Of a stretch of DNA of 64,000 nt, positions 1-15,700 are shown one piece after another (the first letter of the stretch is position 1; every line of letters starts with the position of its first letter). Under the pieces are notes generated by a model. It was not told the origin of the DNA, did not search any database, and was given only the letters and a program-made list of their open reading frames with translations. The DNA comes from Watersipora subatra. Taxonomy: Eukaryota; Bryozoa; Gymnolaemata; Cheilostomatida; Watersiporidae. The DNA lies in assembly GCF_963576615.1 (NCBI RefSeq), contig NC_088711.1, forward strand, positions 9,542,869 through 9,606,868. Direction: 5' to 3'. The translations under genes and the position numbers were made by a program.

Positions 1-22
1 ATAGTAAATAGCAGAAGCTTAC

Positions 23-3000
23 CAGAGCATCAAAGACCATGTTGTCATAGGTGCCAGACTCTGAGTTTTGCATGAGAATAGCGAAGAGAGCGTCTAAGGT
101 ATGCTGGAGAAACTTGACAATCTCTTCACCGTCAACCTTCATGAGGTTTCTGAGGTGAACTGGCAAGGCATCGGGCTTGGCTTTCCAGTTGAGGAGGCTG
201 AGCAGGTCGACTGCATAAGAGAGCAAATTAAGAGTAAAAACTTCCGGCAATGTCCTCAAAAACTTGGCATAAAACCATCAAGCATGAATGAAATGAGGGC
301 TAGCTCAACATAGCACATGAAAATGACACATTTGGCCTGCTACACACTACTAATAAAAAAACTCGACAGCTCGAAAAGTAATTTAAAATCAATAATACTT
401 TAAAATAATCAACTATTAAACAGTAGCATGTAAGTTCCGCTGACCAGAGGCAGCAGCAGTTCACAGCCTTGCCTGACAAGTAGACTTCCCGCTATCAGTG
501 CCTAGCAGAAGACACAGTTTAAAACAATTACTCACCATTATGAGTGAGTTTTGTCGAACAGGCAAGAGTGGTTATTTGAAATGAGTTATTTTTGGCCAAG
601 GTGTATGGCCCTTGACCAATCAGCTTAGAACTTTTATCTTTCTCGCCCCTATCCCGGTCTATCTCTGATACCATGGAAGGCAGACTGAGGTAAGCGAGGG
701 CATCACTAGATTTTTTGGTATCCATCTACAATAGAGAGATGACATAAGTAAAAATGTTCTAGCTCCGTATAACACGTTAGTTTAAAAAATCACAGAGAGA
801 ACATGCTTTAATGTATTTAGTCATTGCAAGTATACATGTGCAGATGATCAAATCTTTCTCTATATCAGGGGTTCTCAACCTGTGTTACGCGAAGCAATTT
901 CTTGTGGCCCGTAAGCCCCTCTTAAAATCCCAAGACAATTATTTTTGTTTGAAATGTCAAGCTAATATGGATATATCTGAGATCTGTATTGAACTTACAA
1001 CATTTGGTGCTTCAAACTACAGCCTGTGGGTGAGGACTCAATGCGAATTTTGGAAAGCACATGATTTGTATTCATTCCTTTACTGATTAGCGTATGCCCT
1101 TTAGAACGTTTTGTCAAAATTTATTTTGACTTATTTTGTAACATTGAAAGTCCTTTTTGTGATCATAGAAAATGACTCAAAGAAAGGCTAAACGCTGCAG
1201 AGAATTCCATAAAGAAGAGAGAACTGACGATTTTCCATTGAGAAAAACCAAAAGTAATGCTTGGTTTGCAATGCTACCAAGAACTCTCTAAAAAAACAAC
1301 ATTAAGCACCACTACCAAAAGATATTTGTGAACATCCGGTAGGCTCACAACTTCAGACATTCGAGATAATGAAAGCCTGTGATAAACTTGAATACTGCAG
1401 AAACATGTTCAGCAATGACAACAAATGATTGTGGAATCAAACACCAGCTTCATCCAAGCTCATTTTGTTGATAGCAAAAAAATGCAGAAGAGTGAGGAGA
1501 CACAAGATTATCAAACCAGCTTTGCAGACTGCAAACTTGTGCCGCACTAAAATAGGATTGGCCTGCTGACCATAGAAGGTGAGGGTGAAAAATGGTGTCA
1601 TACATGATTAGGAGTCTCAGGCTGTTAAGAGTTCAAAATGAACTCGTCGGCATTTCATATTAAGAGACATAAAGGTGCTGTCAGTACAGCAAGTATTGAG
1701 GATGTAATACAGAATGCACTGATCATTTTTTCTATTGCTTCCCCATCCGTTTAATTACAAATCAAATTTGTAAAAAATTGAACTAAAATATATTGTTTAA
1801 CATGTAAGCAATGTAAATTCAACACAGATCCATAAAACCAGTTCTACTGGTGACTTGATGACTCCAACGAGAAACATGGATCGCAGACTGGTGAGTAACA
1901 CAATTATATCAAAGGCCTTGCCTAGTGCTGCACAATAATTCCTGGCAAAGATGAACTTGCACACCTTTTTACTAGATTTTATTAGAAAGTATCAATATTT
2001 TTCCATCAATTGTGTTTGTTTTTAATGTTTGAAGTGATCTGACTGCCAGGTTGCTTGTATTTGTTTCAAAAGTAAAATTGTCAAAACTTGATCGTGGTTA
2101 AAACACTCGTAAGAAAAATATGTGCCAAATGATGTCACTAGTCGCTACTGTTGCTATAATTGATATTGCGTTCAAGTCGCAACATTACATGTCTCTATTC
2201 TGTCGGTCTCTTTGCAACTATAGACATCATTATCGCGATCAAGATTTGTCGATTTTAATCTTGAACCATCCTGGCAGGCAGAAAACCTCAAACATCAAAA
2301 ACAATCACAAATGATAGAAAAAGATAAAATCTACTACAATTTTGTGCAGTTCAACTTTAAGCATCATTTAGATATTATAAGAAATACAGTATCGCAGTAT
2401 TTTGATGCCTGTAGAGCATCCTGGGTAATTACCGAATAGACAAGAAGGTTGTGGTCTCCATCAGCTAGAGTGGTCTGGTCTGCACTGATGAATGATACAT
2501 GGGATATTGCAAAGGGCTTGCCATCTTTAGCTGTAACACACATACCATTATGCTGGTGCAAAATGGTCCACAATCATTGTAGACATATCGCTGTTATCAT
2601 TACATATACATATACATATATATATATATATATGTATATCTGAATGCACAGCATTGCACAGGTGAAAACAAATGTTTTTGCTCCGAAATTTTACTTTTAA
2701 TCAACGCATACTACATTTACCATTTTAACTTTTAAATGAAGGTGTTTGTTTATTTCTGTGTACTGTGTTTATAGCTGTGTAATTTATACTGTACCGGCTG
2801 CAGTGCCTGCTACAGCTCTATACTGATTGCAACAGTCTTGTTGGCCATACGAGCTTAAGCATTTTTTTTCACGTATGGGCACATGTTCTTCTTCGGGTTT
2901 GGCTTCACGCATAATGCAAGCTGAAATGTTAAGCCTGAAGCCATGAAAGGTTGGCATGTGTAATAAGTATGTGCACAATTTATTCCACAGTTTAGCCAGT

Positions 3001-3685
3001 TGGACAGCGTAGTGTATTGTATTGGATAAACGCTTACCTACAGAACTGGAGGTCCGATGTTCAAATCGAGTGCGCAATTGAACATGCGGACAGACAGACA
3101 AATACTGAGTAGTGACACAGTGAGTATCTTAACCAATGCAATGACTACTTGCCCAATTAATACATTTTTTCCATGTAGCTTAATGGTTAAGTTTGCTGCC
3201 TCTAGATCTGGAGGTGCCAAGAGGAAATCCAGTGCAGCGTGGATATTTCATTGTTAGATTTTAATTGCTATAACTGGACACACGGTTTAACAAAAGGACA
3301 AACATTGAGATTTATATAATGATATAAATCTACTATATACAGTATATATGTACAAATACAACGATTGTGAAAGATTATTGTTAAAAGAATTTATCCATAA
3401 ATAGATTGATATATATATATATATATATATTCAAATGTATCCTACTTGAAACTAAAATCAGAGTGCTCAACATAGGATGGAGCAGTATAAAATGGAAAGT
3501 CAAATAGTTTACTTATCTTTCAGCTACTGTCAGTTTCCTGCTGGCGCATTCTTCAGGCTGTAAGCTTCAACTGGGCAAGATGGTGACCTGGTGTCACCAT
3601 CTTGCCCAGTTGAAGCTTACAACCTGAAGAATGCGCCAGCAGGAAACTGACAGTAGCTGAAAGATAAGTAAACTATTTGACTTTC

Positions 3686-3739
<54 letters not shown>

Positions 3740-6700
3740 TAAAATGTATCTGAAAAGTCAAATTTTTCTTCACTACAAATCTGTTTCGCAGTGTCGCTCG
3801 TCAGGTGAAATTAATTATACAAACCTTATCAGACACAGTGAACTAGTGGGTTATCAAGACACTGATAAACAATGAGTAACACACAAAACTTCTTAGATAG
3901 AGTAATGGCTACCTTCGCTGCCGCTGATGTGCTTGAAGGTAAACTTGAGGTGACAATTGTAGAACTCCTCAATAGGTACTGCTATCTTGAATGTCTCGTA
4001 CCACCGAGGAGAGTCTTGATGCTTGTAGACAACTGACTTGTATACAGATTGGAGCTCCGCACCACCACCCATAGATATTACATTCTGTAACCAGGTGCAT
4101 GGACTGCCTTTGCGCATAGCAATGTTTTTACAACAATAATCGTTAGTCAGCAGAAAGAAATAAGTTGAATAAGAAAACTATTTGAATATTAAGACTAACC
4201 CGCTGACGCGCACCATTAAAGCAGCAATAATGTCAAGATTAATATAAGCAGCTCAAATTGGAAAAATATTAACAAACATAATTATATAGATTGGGTTATC
4301 TATGAACTGAACAATACCAAGGCAATTAATTTACATGTATGTTAAAGCAAACATAAAAAATCAAATGACAAAAAGACAACATTTCATGTCTGGCTACCTA
4401 GCTTTCTAATCAATGTCAGAATATCTCTGTACTCCAAGCATGCTATGCTTTGAGACTAATAAACATGGGAAGATAACACCTTGTTGATGTTAGCGAAAAG
4501 GAATAAACAGTCTCCCAAAAGCCGGCCATGCACAATTACAAAATATTTCCCTCTCAAAGAGATGAAGTAAAGATTCCTTTGAGCAAGGATCAATGGACCT
4601 GAGCCACAGCAAGCAGTATCTCTTGCCACCAGTAATACATTGCAGCTACTAAATTACTTTGCTAGCTTGACTCCATAATGACACCAAACTAAGTGTAAAC
4701 ATAACTTCTGGATACATTGTTACTAGTTGACATATATGAAACCAACAAAGTAAATTAATAGGGTAAACTGCATCACCTGTTACCCCCTCTGTCACCTGTT
4801 ACCCCCTCCGTCACCTGTTACCCCCCTCCGTCACCTGTTACCCACCTCAGTCACCTGTTACCCCCCTCCATCACCTATTACCCCCCTTCGTCACCTGTTA
4901 CCCCCTGTCACCTGTTACCCCCCTCCATCACCCGTTACCCCCCTTCGTCACCCGTTACCCCCCTTCGTCACCTGTTACTCCCTGTCACCTGTTACATCTA
5001 CTTTGTTTAATTATTATTTAAAGCAAGAAGGACACGCTGCTCAATTCTTGGCAATAAACCAATGATGCCGAGTGTGGTAGCATCTTGAGCTTTTTATGGT
5101 TTTAAATTAAATTGTTCATCTACACTAATATATGACATTCATAATCTTCTTTTTATTATTGAAGAATAACCATCTTACTTCCCTTCTACTTTTTTATACC
5201 TATAACCTGCTAGCATACACCAGTCTGTGTATGATTCATACTTGCAATAACATAATCATCAACATGCAGTGGATAACACGTGACTGTAAGGAAAAGTTTG
5301 GTGCAAGAAAACACTAGCTACGGTTAGCTAACAATAAACTATTGTTAATAATGCAAAAGCATAAACAAGATGTGAGATAATCAAAGTTATAAAAGACAAC
5401 ATTTAGAAAAAAAATGGCAGAAAATGTAAAACAGCGACAACCCGACCAAAGATCTGATAAAGATACCAGGGTGTATGAGAAGTTATCGTGTAGGTTAGTC
5501 ACGTGTCATGGTGAGAAAAAGATGCAGTGCTCACACTCCATACTTGCCTCATTTGAACAATTTAATAGCTATTACCTAAACTTTTTCAATTGATTAATTT
5601 AGAAAAAAACAACTTTTTGCATAGCAATAAACATTTGAACACTATTTGGCATGTATCTAGTAGTCAAGTACAAACTGAGGTAATTATGGTGCCTTTGCCG
5701 AGATGAGAGAACAACACCAACTGACTAAGCTTCACATTCCATTAAGTCTACGGATTGTCATTACTCGCTTCAGGTGACAAGTTAGTTGATCAACTAATTT
5801 GTCACCTGAAGCGAGTAATGGGTTTTTATTAGATTTAGAAAAGGAACTTTGCGTCAGTCTTCCTGGAATATTCCGGGACTGAATTATTGGCCTTATAGGC
5901 ATCTATCAACAGCGATACCATAATATGTTTTAGAGAAGGAAGGAGACGGCGAGTGTGAGCACTGTTGAAGAAAGGAAGTGCCTGGTGATGTTAGATATGC
6001 TTACCTCAGTTATTTCAGAGTCTTCAACAGACGTCTCAAACAGAGACTGTCTGCCGAAGTTGAGACTGTCTTTACGTATCTGGCGGTTGGAGAGAAGCAA
6101 ACATAAGGCAACTCTCAACTAACTTGACCAAAGCATAGATTTAACAAACACATGGCTAATTACTGTTCACACGATGACTCGCTACCAAACAGGTGAGGTG
6201 CTACATAGGATAAACCAACCAACATTATAAGCCGACTACAACCTTTTGCCCTACCCAGAATACACACTTTGCAAGCACACACGTGTGGTAATTCATGCAC
6301 AATATTATATAATAAAATATTCCGTTAAAAACTCTTATAACAGTGCACTGTGTGAAGAGATTCTCACCGCAAGAGGTTTGCCATCTCGGCTGCACACTTG
6401 CATTGATATCTGAACATTTCTATCAGCTAGTCGACCCTGTCCAAAATCTCCAAGGTTTATGGTAACATAGAAGTCATTGCGGACATCAGCTGAGGAATGA
6501 CAAAGACACCGCCATGACAGCATACGCAACGACAAGCAGCAAAGTTCTATGCAGGCTAAACAGACAAACACAGAAAGATGACATCGACAAAGTACAGATG
6601 ATAGTGAAGGGGGCATACGTTTACTTACACGGCATAATAACTTCAGGGAAGCCCATCTTCCTTGCAACAATAGTAGGTCCAACTATAAGATGCGGATAAG

Positions 6701-9700
6701 CTTCCCTAACCTGCTTTATGTCACCATCGAGGAGCCGCACCGATACCCATATACCTACCAAGAAGAACTACAATCAACTTGCATCACAAATAGACCAAAA
6801 TGCAGATCAGTGGTGTCCAAAAGGTAGCTAGCGAAAAGGCTGACCTTGAAATTCTGTGGCTTCCGAAAGTAAAAATTGCCAATGTCCTTAATGACCATTG
6901 TCCTGGTTTCAGATCACGAAATATATACAATGAAAAACTCAATCTAAAAACACTCTTATAAAGAGCTTGTATCGAGGACATTTGTAAACCTCGAGTAAAC
7001 ATAAGCCGACTACATTTAAACACGTTACTCAGCAGTAAGTCAGGGTTAGTTATGGCTGGTCGCCAGGAACTTGCCAAACTGTGCACCTGCAGCAAATATA
7101 CTATGTACACAGACATCCCTGATGTTTCCGTTGATATTTTTACCTAAGATCGCTGAGGCGGGACAACTCTAGCAACAAATATGATTTAAAATGTTCCTGA
7201 AAATAGAATACCTGTATAATGGCCTTTCAAATATATAGCTAGCAGTTTATGGTGATGGAGGTTATCTGTAAATAGCATTTCATAAACAATACTAAAATAT
7301 TATAATATTTTAGCAAGTAAATTACAAAATAAAAAAACCAATGTATATTAAACAATGGAGTAAATGGCAGACACGATGTAATTAGTGTAAAATATAACAT
7401 TCATCACCATTTCTACTTTAATAAGTCTTTAATAATGGTTAATTATGTCTTATTTTAAGTAAGCAACTAATTAATTCTTTAAAATCATTTTTCCTCCTAT
7501 TAATTCAGACTAACCATAAACAAAAATATGTTATTGTATAAAAAGCTACTTGCCAATTCTAAGAAAATTAATCTTTAAAATAGAAAATTGCTAGCGGTAA
7601 CATTGTCTGAGAACTGTTGTAGGTTCAATATATCTACCTTGACCTTTGTGTATCCTCTGCGTTATTTCTTCCGCTTTCACTGCTTCTTTAATCACCGTTT
7701 CCATAAAGTCATTCTTCCCTTGGCACCTGTTTAAAGAATACAAAAACGAACGATTGAGCAGACATCACAAACAGCTGTAAGGGATGTTGATGCTATCCAG
7801 AAGTCAATAAGAACTCACGGAACAATGGGGACAAAATGCTGTTTATCCTCATCGGGGCAAATATCCCCATTTAGTATGCTCGTCACATCAAGGGCAGCAA
7901 CACCGAATGGCCGCCGCAAGATGTTTTTCACTTTGACAGGTTTGCCTTCATTTTCAGGTGGTGCCATACCTCCGAGCCGCACGACTTGGCAGACGAGATA
8001 TACTTTTTCCCTGACTGAACTCAAATCCTTGCTGCCCAAGTCCTACAATTACAAAGTGGGGACTAAGCGCTTCACTGACACTCACAACAGTATACTAGCT
8101 ATTAATGCGGTGAAATATACTACTTAGTGCTGCGTTAAAAAACTCACAGAGAATAGAACCTTGAGGTTATTGAGCAGGTCCAAATCCTTAGGCATTCCTT
8201 TTTGACTCCAGCGTATGATGTAATTCTCACTGGAAATAAAAACATGAAATGTAGGATGAAATGTGCTTTTGTAAAACCATCAGTGAAGAAAAACAGCAGC
8301 ACCTCATTTGTTGTTTACCCTGTGCCACTGTTTATGGAAGACAACCTAAAAATTTTTAATCACATATGTGTTTTGTTCTATTCATGCAAAAAAGTATACA
8401 TACCTTGTGTTTTTACTATATGCACTCGTAAGCGATAACATAGAAAAAAGATCCATATTTTATGACGGTGTACATGAGCGAGAGAAATAATGAGCCTGGT
8501 ATGACTGAAGATGAACTCGCACGACACTTTAGTAGATCCTATTAGGAACCGATATTATTTTAACATTTGCGATTGTTCTGACATCCATAAGGTTTAATGA
8601 TTAAAATTGACTAAACTTGATCGCGGTTAAAACACTCAGAAGAAAAATACATGCAAAATGAGTTGCTGTAGTTGATATCGGCTATTGCGTTCAAGTTGCA
8701 GTATTTCGCGCCTCTATTTTGCCGGTCTCTTTGCAACTATAATAGATGTCATAATCGCACTTTCGCTCGATCTGAGTGTTTTAGCCATGATTAAATTTTG
8801 TTGAATTTAATCTTGAAACATCCTGGCAGTCAGATCACCTCAAACATCAAAAACATTCTCGAGTGATAGAAAAATACCGATACTTTCTGATAAAATCGAC
8901 TAAACGTGTGTGCAAGTTTATCTTTCAGCCTACTGGTATGATGTTCTACAGAAACGTATTTAGGCGACGCCTGTTACAAACAAACTATTGCTGTGATAGC
9001 AGAGATGTGTTGAAAATCGGAAGACAGAACCGCCAATAACACACCAACCTGAAGAACTTTGCCTGTTTTGGGTCATAGAGTGCCATAATAACATCAGCCT
9101 CATCACCAACACGACAGATAACATTGCAGATAGTAATGAAAAGGTTTAAACTGTGCTTCTGGGTTGCTCTGCTGTCAGGTTGCCGGCGCCGCTGGGCATT
9201 ACGTTTCACCGTTTCTCTGTGGTTGTTGAATAGTTCTATGACACCAATGTTTTCCGAGTTTATCACCCCGCCTTCAGCATCTCTTACTGTCAGGTCCAGA
9301 CCAAGAAGCCTGTGAATAGGTGAGATCTAGCTAGCAACATATTTAGAAGCGCACATCGCTGCTTGAATAAAAATGATCAGGAATCAGCAAAAACTCATCG
9401 ACTACCTCGACAGAAGCTGTCTGTTGCAAGACTAATCTTTCCTTGTTTCAAGTGGGATTAACGAAAAAACACTCAAATGTGATGCTTTGAAAACGATTAC
9501 ACACAGTGATATGGCCTCAGTTTTTCAGAAAAACCTACTCCAACTTACTAAACAAGTGCATTATTAGCAATGTCAGAAAATGCTTTCAAAGGGTTGCTAA
9601 TTCTGTCAGTTCCACAAATGCACCTTTGGGAAAAACTTTCAGAGCTTTTTAAGTTTCCGCAAGTGATGGTTTTTTACATATCTTTGATACAGCTACGTCA

Positions 9701-12700
9701 GCAAGACCTCTTTTGACTGATCTCTACTAGCTTATTGCAAGAAGTTGAGACTAAATAGTGCCCATGGCATACAGCGAGGGGGACACAACTACCGTGGATA
9801 GTCAGGGTAAATGAGTAAGTACCGTTGTAGCAAGACATAATAGAGGCAGATCGATGGCTGAGCCAATACTTAGGAGAAGCTTACAAAGGCACAAGTCACT
9901 AATAAATTTAAAGTGAGGTGTATGAGAAACATAGAATTATTACTATTTCAAATGACCTCTTTTCCTTACGAGTAATGCAAGATCTTCACTCTTACCGCTT
10001 TTTTGGCTACCAAAGATTTCCTCTTTTAATCATGTTTACACATGATAATAGCAGTCAATCATCAACATAGCCTTATAAACTGTACAGTCAATCATCAACA
10101 TAGCCTTATAAACTGTACAGTCGATCAGAAACACAGCCTTATAAACTGTACAGTCGATCAGAAACATAGCCTTATAAACTGTACAGTCGATCAGAAACAT
10201 AGCCTTATAAACTGTACAGTCGGTCATCAACATAGCCTTATAAACTGTACAGTCGATCATCAACATAGCCTTATAAACTGTACAGTCGATCATCAACATA
10301 GCCTTATAAACTGTACAGTCGATCATCAACATAGCCTTATAAACTGTACAGTCGATCATCAACATAGCCTTATAAACTGTACAGTCGATCATCAACATAG
10401 CCTTATAAACTGTACAGTCGATCATCAACATAGCCTTTTGAACTGTAGAAAAAGTGATGCACACCACTTCCCTTTTCCATACAGATTAGGCTAGTGGATG
10501 CCACTTGTTCAAGTATGAACTAAGGGCTCTAAGACCACTAAAGTTTCTCGTAACTAATCACCAAGGAGCTAGCAATCAAATGGCACTTTAGTCCCTCTCA
10601 TGCAATCTAGATGCTTCATACAGTAGTGTATGCTCCACACGATGGCATGTGTCAAAACTGAGTCATCTAATGAATAATTTATATATAAAAATTAGTGTGT
10701 ACAAATTATGTGGCTCAACTCAGGAATGATTTAATGGATGTTGAATGTAAAACTTGAAAATTAAACCAAATGGTGTTTGTAAAAACATGTCAAAGCTACA
10801 TGAGACATTTTCCATTGTTTACGAAATTAAAGCATTGACCTATTAACTATACTTAATAGGTCAACTATACTTAATAGTTAATAGGTCAACTATACTTAAT
10901 AGTTGATAGGTCTAGTATAGTTAATAGGTCTATGAATTAAAGCCACAATTGCATCACTTGTGTGTTATATAGAGACAGACAATACATGATATTGCAATAC
11001 TTGTGACTTCTGCTGAAAATTTGAGGTTTGCAAGTGATAAAGCGTGGTTTCAAAATTAGTTGCACAATCCCGGCAGCAATCTTAGGCAGCAGAAAAGCAT
11101 ATCTTCAGCAATGCAATACATTTTATTATAAAGGTTTTGTCTGCAACTTCTCATGACAGTCAAACAACTAAACTCGACAATGACCATCAGCATCCAACAC
11201 ATTAAGTCTGATTTCATAGCAATACTTTTGTGAGCTTGTCACGGCAGTGACAAGCTCACAAAGTGACAAGATATGGGAACCACGTTTAAACCCCTGTCTC
11301 CAAATAAGCAATATAATTACATACATGTTGCCATAATCTATCTTGGCCGTCGCTTCCAGCTGTTTCTGTCCAAAGTCATCCTGTCAACATTGTTTACAAC
11401 TGACATCAGCTCAATCTAGTGTTATAATTACAGTGTCACCTTAAGTTATAATGATCTAATATGAACATCTGACAGAGTGACAAATAGAGAGTGAAAAACA
11501 AACAAACAGATTTTGGTACACTGCGTGTGTACTTGTACACTTGTCCAGTTATGACAATGACTAACAAACACGCCAACTGTGAGCGATGTGTAGCACACCT
11601 TTGTAAGCTTTTTGGACATCAACTCTCTTCTCAGAGTCATCAGCTGCTTCATCATTTCCCTGATTAGTTTGTAATCTTTCTGCTTGTTGTTCTGTAAACA
11701 ACAATACTAACAAGGTTAAGTAATGTGCACCCTGAACAGTACAGTATAACATTCAGGGAAGGTAATTTCAACACTGAACAGTACAGTATAACATTCAGGG
11801 AAGGTAATTCCAACACTGAACAGTACAGTATAACATTCAGGGAAGGTAATTCCAACACTGAACAGTACAGTATAACATTCAGGGAAGGTAATTCCAACAC
11901 TGAACAGTACAGTATAACATTCAGGGAAGGTAATTCCAACACTGAACAGTACAGTATAACATTCAGGGAAGGTAATTCCAACACTGAACAGTACAGTATA
12001 ACATTCAGGGAAGGTAATTCCAACACTGAACAGTACAGTATAACATTCAGGGAAGGTAATTCCAACACTGAACAGTACAGTATAACATTCAGGGAAGGTA
12101 ATTCCAACACTGAACAGTACAGTATAACATTCAGGGAAGGTAATTTCAACACTGAACAGTACAGTATAACATTCAGGGAAGGTAATTCCAACACTGAACA
12201 GTACAGTATAACATTCAGGGAAGGTAATTTCAACACTGAACAGTACAGTATAACATTCAGGGAAGGTAATTTCAACACTGAACAGTACAGTATAACATTC
12301 AGGGAAGGTAATTTCAAAACTAAATAGTACAGTATAACATTTAGGGAAGGTAATTTCAACAGGGAAGGTAATTTCAACACTGAACAGTACAGTATAACAT
12401 TCAGGGAAGGTAATTTCAACACTGAACAGTACAGTATAACATTCAGGGAAGGTAATTTCAACACTGAACAGTACAGTATAACATTCAGGGAAGGTAATTT
12501 CAAAACTAAATAGTACAGTATAACATTTAGGGAAGGTAATTTCAACAGGGAAGGTAATTTCAACACTGACCAGTACAGTATAACATTCAGGGAAAGTAAT
12601 TTCAATAGGGAAGATAATTTCAACACTGAACAGTACAGTATAACATTCAGGGAAAGTAATTTCAACACTGAACAGAGTGTTATAGCTTCTAGAGAAAGTA

Positions 12701-15700
12701 TTTTCAATAATGAACAGTTATTACAGCTCAATAGCCCGTGCAGTATTGAAGTCTTATAATCGTTATTCCAATTACATCAACTGTAAAGTGGTAACCAAAG
12801 TGATCAACCCATACTCTGATACTGCAAGAGAAATGTCATAAATTCAAACTTCAACATACAGTGTTATGTAGCAGAGAGTGCGTCTTTAATATACACGTCT
12901 ATCAGAATCTTAACGTTAAATACAGAACTCTCTAGGAATATAACCGGCAGTGAGCATCTGATGTTAGATAGAACACATATTTGGTAATCAGAAGATATGT
13001 ACTGTATCCCCACTACTTTAGCTTACATGATATTCATCAAACTTCGCTGAATAAGGAAATTCCCACCCTTTTATGCCTATTAGTAAATTTTGCTTTCAAG
13101 CTTTTCAACAAAAAGACTTCGTAATTACCCTTTGCCCTTACAAGTTAAACCTAAACACAAAGACCGGAGAAAAGAAACGGGTGACTTGCACAAGAGCATT
13201 ATCCGCAGGGATGTTTTAAATCTCTCAAAGGAGCTATGCGTATTACAGTTCAAGTTGCTTCCTTGTTTTGAGGGAAGTCAAAAGGCTACAATAGACGACA
13301 AGAAACAGTAGACATGACAATAGATATAGGCTGCAGTAGCCAGGCCTGTCACTCAATCAATGAACTCTCCAATTGTTATGTTCTTGGGTCACACTTGTTT
13401 ACTTATTAAAATACTCACCAAAACTATATAAATGATTGAATCAAATATGGGAACTACAATAGCAAAGTCTAATTAGGCTTAGGGTCCCTTAGACTATCCC
13501 TAATCTAAGGGACCTTATATTAAGGAGCCTCACACTAAGGAGCCTTACACTAAGGAACCTCCCACTATGGTAATGGTACACAGTAATGCTACACACATTA
13601 ACTTTATACAGATAGTCACAGTAATGCAACACACACTAACTTCATACAGATAGTCACAGTAACGCTACACACACTAACTTCATACAGATAGTCACAGTAA
13701 TGCTATACACACTAACTTCATACAGATAGTCACAGTAATGCTACACAAACTAACTTCATACAGATAGTCACAGTAATGCTACACACACTAACTTCATACA
13801 GATAGTCACAGTAATGCTACACACACTAACTTCATACAGATAGTCACAGTAACGCTACACATACTAACTTCATACAGATAGTCACAGTAATGCTACACAC
13901 ATTAACTTTATACAGATAGTCACAGTAATGCTACACACACTAACTTTATATAGATAGTCACAGTAATGCTACACACACTAACTTCATACAGATAGTCACA
14001 GTAATGCTACACACATTAACTTCATATAGATAGTCACAGTAATGCTACACACATTAACTTCATACAGATAGTCACAGTAATGCTACACACATTAACTTCA
14101 TATAGATAGTCACAGTAATGCTACACACACTAACTTCATACAGATAGTCACAGTAATGCTACACACACTAACTTCATACAGATAGTCACAGTAATGCTAC
14201 ACACACTAACTTCATACAGATAGTCACAGTAATGCTACACACACTAACTTCATACAGATAGTCACAGTAATGCTACACACACTAACTTCATACAGATAGT
14301 CACAGTAATGCTACACACACTAACTTCATACAGATAGTCACAGTAATGCTACACACACTAACTTCATACAGATAGTCACAGTAATGCTACACACATTAAC
14401 TTCATACAGATAGTCACAGTAATGCTACACACATTAACTTCATACAGATAGTCACAGTAATGCTACACACATTAACTTCATACAGATAGTCACAGTAATG
14501 CTACACACACTAACTTCATACAGATAGTCACAGTAATGCTACACACACTAACTTCATACAGATAGTCACAGTAATGCTACACACACTAACTTCATACAGA
14601 TAGTCAAAGTAATGCTACACATACTAACTTCATAGATATTATTAAATTGTACTAAAGACTGGTTTTTATTTTCACTATTTAATTTGTTTATAATTTCAGT
14701 TATCTCAGATAAGCAGATTGTTTCATTTGTATAATTCGTTTCTTTAACTTCTTTTTTTAATTAAGGCTTTAATAAAAAAAAACTTGGCAAACTGAATTTG
14801 CAAGCAAATTGCAATCTGTTTGGCAATGCGCTCTGTAGAAACCCAATTGCATGATTTTTACATAGGCTGCTGAAAGGTTTGCCAAACATCAGCTCTCGAC
14901 AGATCACTAAATTATTAATTTCTTACACAGGCCTTCGCACGAATGAAAGACGGGAGTTGTCCATACATTTTGTAATAAAACTACTACCACCCTAAATACT
15001 GGAGGTTGTGAGTTTTGTGACTAACTTTTGTGAGCTAATAAAAGCTAAGGCAGTGCTACTATTTTCATAGTTTGTTACACACCACGTAACTTCCCCAATT
15101 ATGAAGTCTCAAAATGATTCAACTTGGTGACATTTTGTATAGAGTCTGACAGTAAAACATACGCCCAGTGTCATTCAAGTACATCTATTTAAAAAAAGTA
15201 TATTATTAGGTATACAAGTATATTTATTTAAAAAAGGGAATACATTTTTTTTTAGTTATATGAGACGCTTTGCACTGAGCTATTGACATTTTTGTTGCTC
15301 AAGGTTCCCGTACCTCCTCGCAACAAGGTTCCGTGCGGTGTTCTTTGCTACACTAATTTTCATTCATGATTATAAAATTGGTTAAAATTTTTAATTTTTT
15401 CAGACTTCACTTGACTGTCACAATTACAACAAATGTTGATTATGTATCCTAACGAAGGAATCATGTATTTACAGATGACCGAGTCTTTAGAGAATCATTT
15501 AATTTTTCAACGTTAAATGCAAACTTCTATCCTGCATTCAAATTGATTAAAATTTTAATGTTTTATGCCGAATTTAATAATAAAATTCTGTTGAGTGTAG
15601 GTAAGCATCCACAAACGAATACTAACTTTTTAGTAAAATAAATAGGTTTGTGCCGAGTTACTAAATTTTTTGGAACTTCATTTCATATCAGTAGAAATTT

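Noticed and set aside
101-313. 70-aa plus-strand ORF at the left edge
   Set aside because: Antisense shadow of DOCK exon 23-210, whose minus-strand peptide matches the family.
867-1740. hAT-like start CAGGGGTTCTCAACCTGTG with possible decayed element behind it
   Set aside because: The start resembles hAT ends, but no matching right end or target duplication was found and the internal frames are broken without a clear transposase motif.
10036-12731. Long open frames of repeated peptides on both strands (33-bp and 42-bp arrays)
   Set aside because: Unit lengths are multiples of three, so any frame without a stop in one unit stays open through the array. They lie inside DOCK introns and have no non-repeat coding extension.
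13579-14632. Array considered as a CRISPR
   Set aside because: The units are contiguous with no unique spacers, and the genome is eukaryotic.
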